Notes under the pieces: model-generated
Database searches by the model: none
What the model saw: the letters and a program-made list of their open reading frames with translations, nothing else
What the model was told of the DNA's origin: nothing
Shown: positions 63,523-64,000 of the stretch, in pieces
How positions within the stretch are numbered: the stretch's first letter is position 1
Layout of the letters: every line of letters starts with the position of its first letter
Program-made: the position numbers and the translations under genes
NCBI GenBank assembly: GCA_027858855.1
Contig: JAQIBV010000063.1
Span: forward strand, 20,315 to 84,314
DNA length: 64,000 bases
Source: Spirochaetota bacterium
GTDB taxonomy: Bacteria > Spirochaetota > UBA4802 > JAFGJZ01
Reading direction: 5' to 3'

Positions 63523-64000
63523 TTTTTTCGTTCCTGGTTTTGAAACAGGTCTGTCAAAATATTTGTTCCGAGCCTGTCGAAGGGGGCAGCTGGTTTAGCA
63601 CCTCTTAATAAAAGATCGATTTTGCCATACCCCCTAAAAGACTGTTTTCACTCGGCAAAATAATCAATGAGTGGATAACCAGTATTGTAAAACCCTCCTT
63701 TACCTTCAAGGCTGACTTCTACCCACAATTATTATCTTGCAAATGTCGAGCCTTAAGCCCCCTAAATCCCCCAAGGGGGGACTTTAAATAGTTATTACAC
63801 AGAACAATATTATAAAGAAAATATCGATATGCTATATAATAGGAACCTCTATTAATTAACTTTTCAACAAGGCCGCATATGCGAGCAGCAAGAGTCATCT
63901 TGCGACCAGCATAGGCCGCATATGCGAGCAGCAAGAGTCATCTTGCGACCAGCAAAGGAACTTGCCCTTGTAGGTTGTTCTTATCAGAACAATAAGTTTT
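63523..64000. other. Repeat-rich end of the window
   Basis: No credible gene. It holds GAGCCTGTCGAAGGGGGCAG (63571-63590), a widespread element; CCCCCTAAATCCCCCAAGGGGGGACTTT (63757-63785), also widespread; and repeat A copy 3 with two 43-bp units. Confidence 0.6.
63840..63980. repeat. Dispersed repeat A, copy 3, with two 43-bp units
   Basis: AGGAACCTCTATTAATTAACTTTTCAACAA is followed by two direct copies of a 43-bp unit (63871-63913 and 63914-63956) and then AGGAACTTGC, so the units sit exactly where copy 2 reads CAACAA-GGAACTTGC. The unit contains GCAAGA-GTCA-TCTTGC. Confidence 0.85.

Noticed and set aside
63720..63934. Reading frame across the repeat-rich end
   Set aside because: It is composed of dispersed repeat sequence and has no start signals.

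Overview
The window is about 40% G+C and comes from a motile bacterium with a Gram-negative envelope. It has lipoproteins with Cys lipoboxes, an outer-membrane barrel protein, a periplasmic DegP/HtrA-type protease and a complete flagellar export and stator operon. The flagellar order (motA-motB-fliL-fliN/Y-fliO-fliP-fliQ-fliR-flhB-flhA-flhF-flhG-x-fliA-fapA) resembles that of spirochaetes. However, fliM is missing between fliL and fliN/Y, and amino-acid attenuators, a GH9 cellulase and EFR1 and DUF3795 proteins are present. A member of the FCB/Fibrobacterota-spirochaete neighbourhood (for example a Chitinivibrionia-like lineage) is my inference, not something the sequence proves.

Layout. 1-587 (-): the start of leuA, preceded by a Leu-rich leader peptide and attenuator. 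1128-3507 (+): rsmI, flgM behind a clear sigma-28 promoter, and an iron-ADH-fold protein that has lost its metal and nucleotide motifs. 3530-27084 (-): one long co-directional block. Its distal end holds cheW, a small membrane protein, a bS22-like mini-protein, an SPFH protein, hfq, miaA, rpoZ-like, gmk, remA and yicC; its proximal end holds cheD, cheR, two or three accessory proteins, fapA, fliA, flhG, flhF, flhA, flhB, fliR/Q/P/O, fliN/Y, fliL, motB and motA. 27288-30296: an Smr protein, tRNA-Trp, a 2[4Fe-4S] ferredoxin, an orphan histidine kinase and a CBS-pair protein. 30461-34658: a glycosidase remnant, ilvB with a Val/Leu attenuator, and a nitroreductase/DUF3795/GNAT operon in which the GNAT gene is broken by a repeat. 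34677-42141: accessory genes (TPR lipoprotein with a homopolymer frameshift, DUF2157-like protein, KDPG aldolase, DUF3795, a putative ArfA-like nonstop gene, DegP/HtrA, a broken SGNH lipoprotein, an OMP). 42444-51867 (+): SRPBCC protein, GAF/HD-GYP protein, unknown, giant 2-hydroxyacyl-CoA dehydratase activator, membrane protein, TatD. 51902-63522: MCP, rsgA, GH9 lipoprotein, marR/dmeF, EFR1, tetR, and an AMP-ligase/ACP/PlsC fusion with an in-frame amber codon. The intergenic spaces carry at least three families of dispersed hairpin-forming repeats.

How the genes work together. FliA (sigma-28) and FlgM are both present, with a sigma-28 promoter on flgM. FlhF/FlhG set flagellar number and position, MotAB power rotation, and CheR/CheD/CheW with the MCP provide chemotaxis. 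leuA and ilvB, far apart in the window, are both controlled by ribosome-mediated attenuation in response to branched-chain amino acids.

The most interesting candidate is a short basic gene at 38930-39083 (-). It has a strong SD and a GTG start, an ArfA/BrfA-like Y-x-R-K tail, and an intrinsic terminator inside the open frame before any stop codon. This is the arrangement known for alternative ribosome-rescue factors that are kept low by trans-translation.
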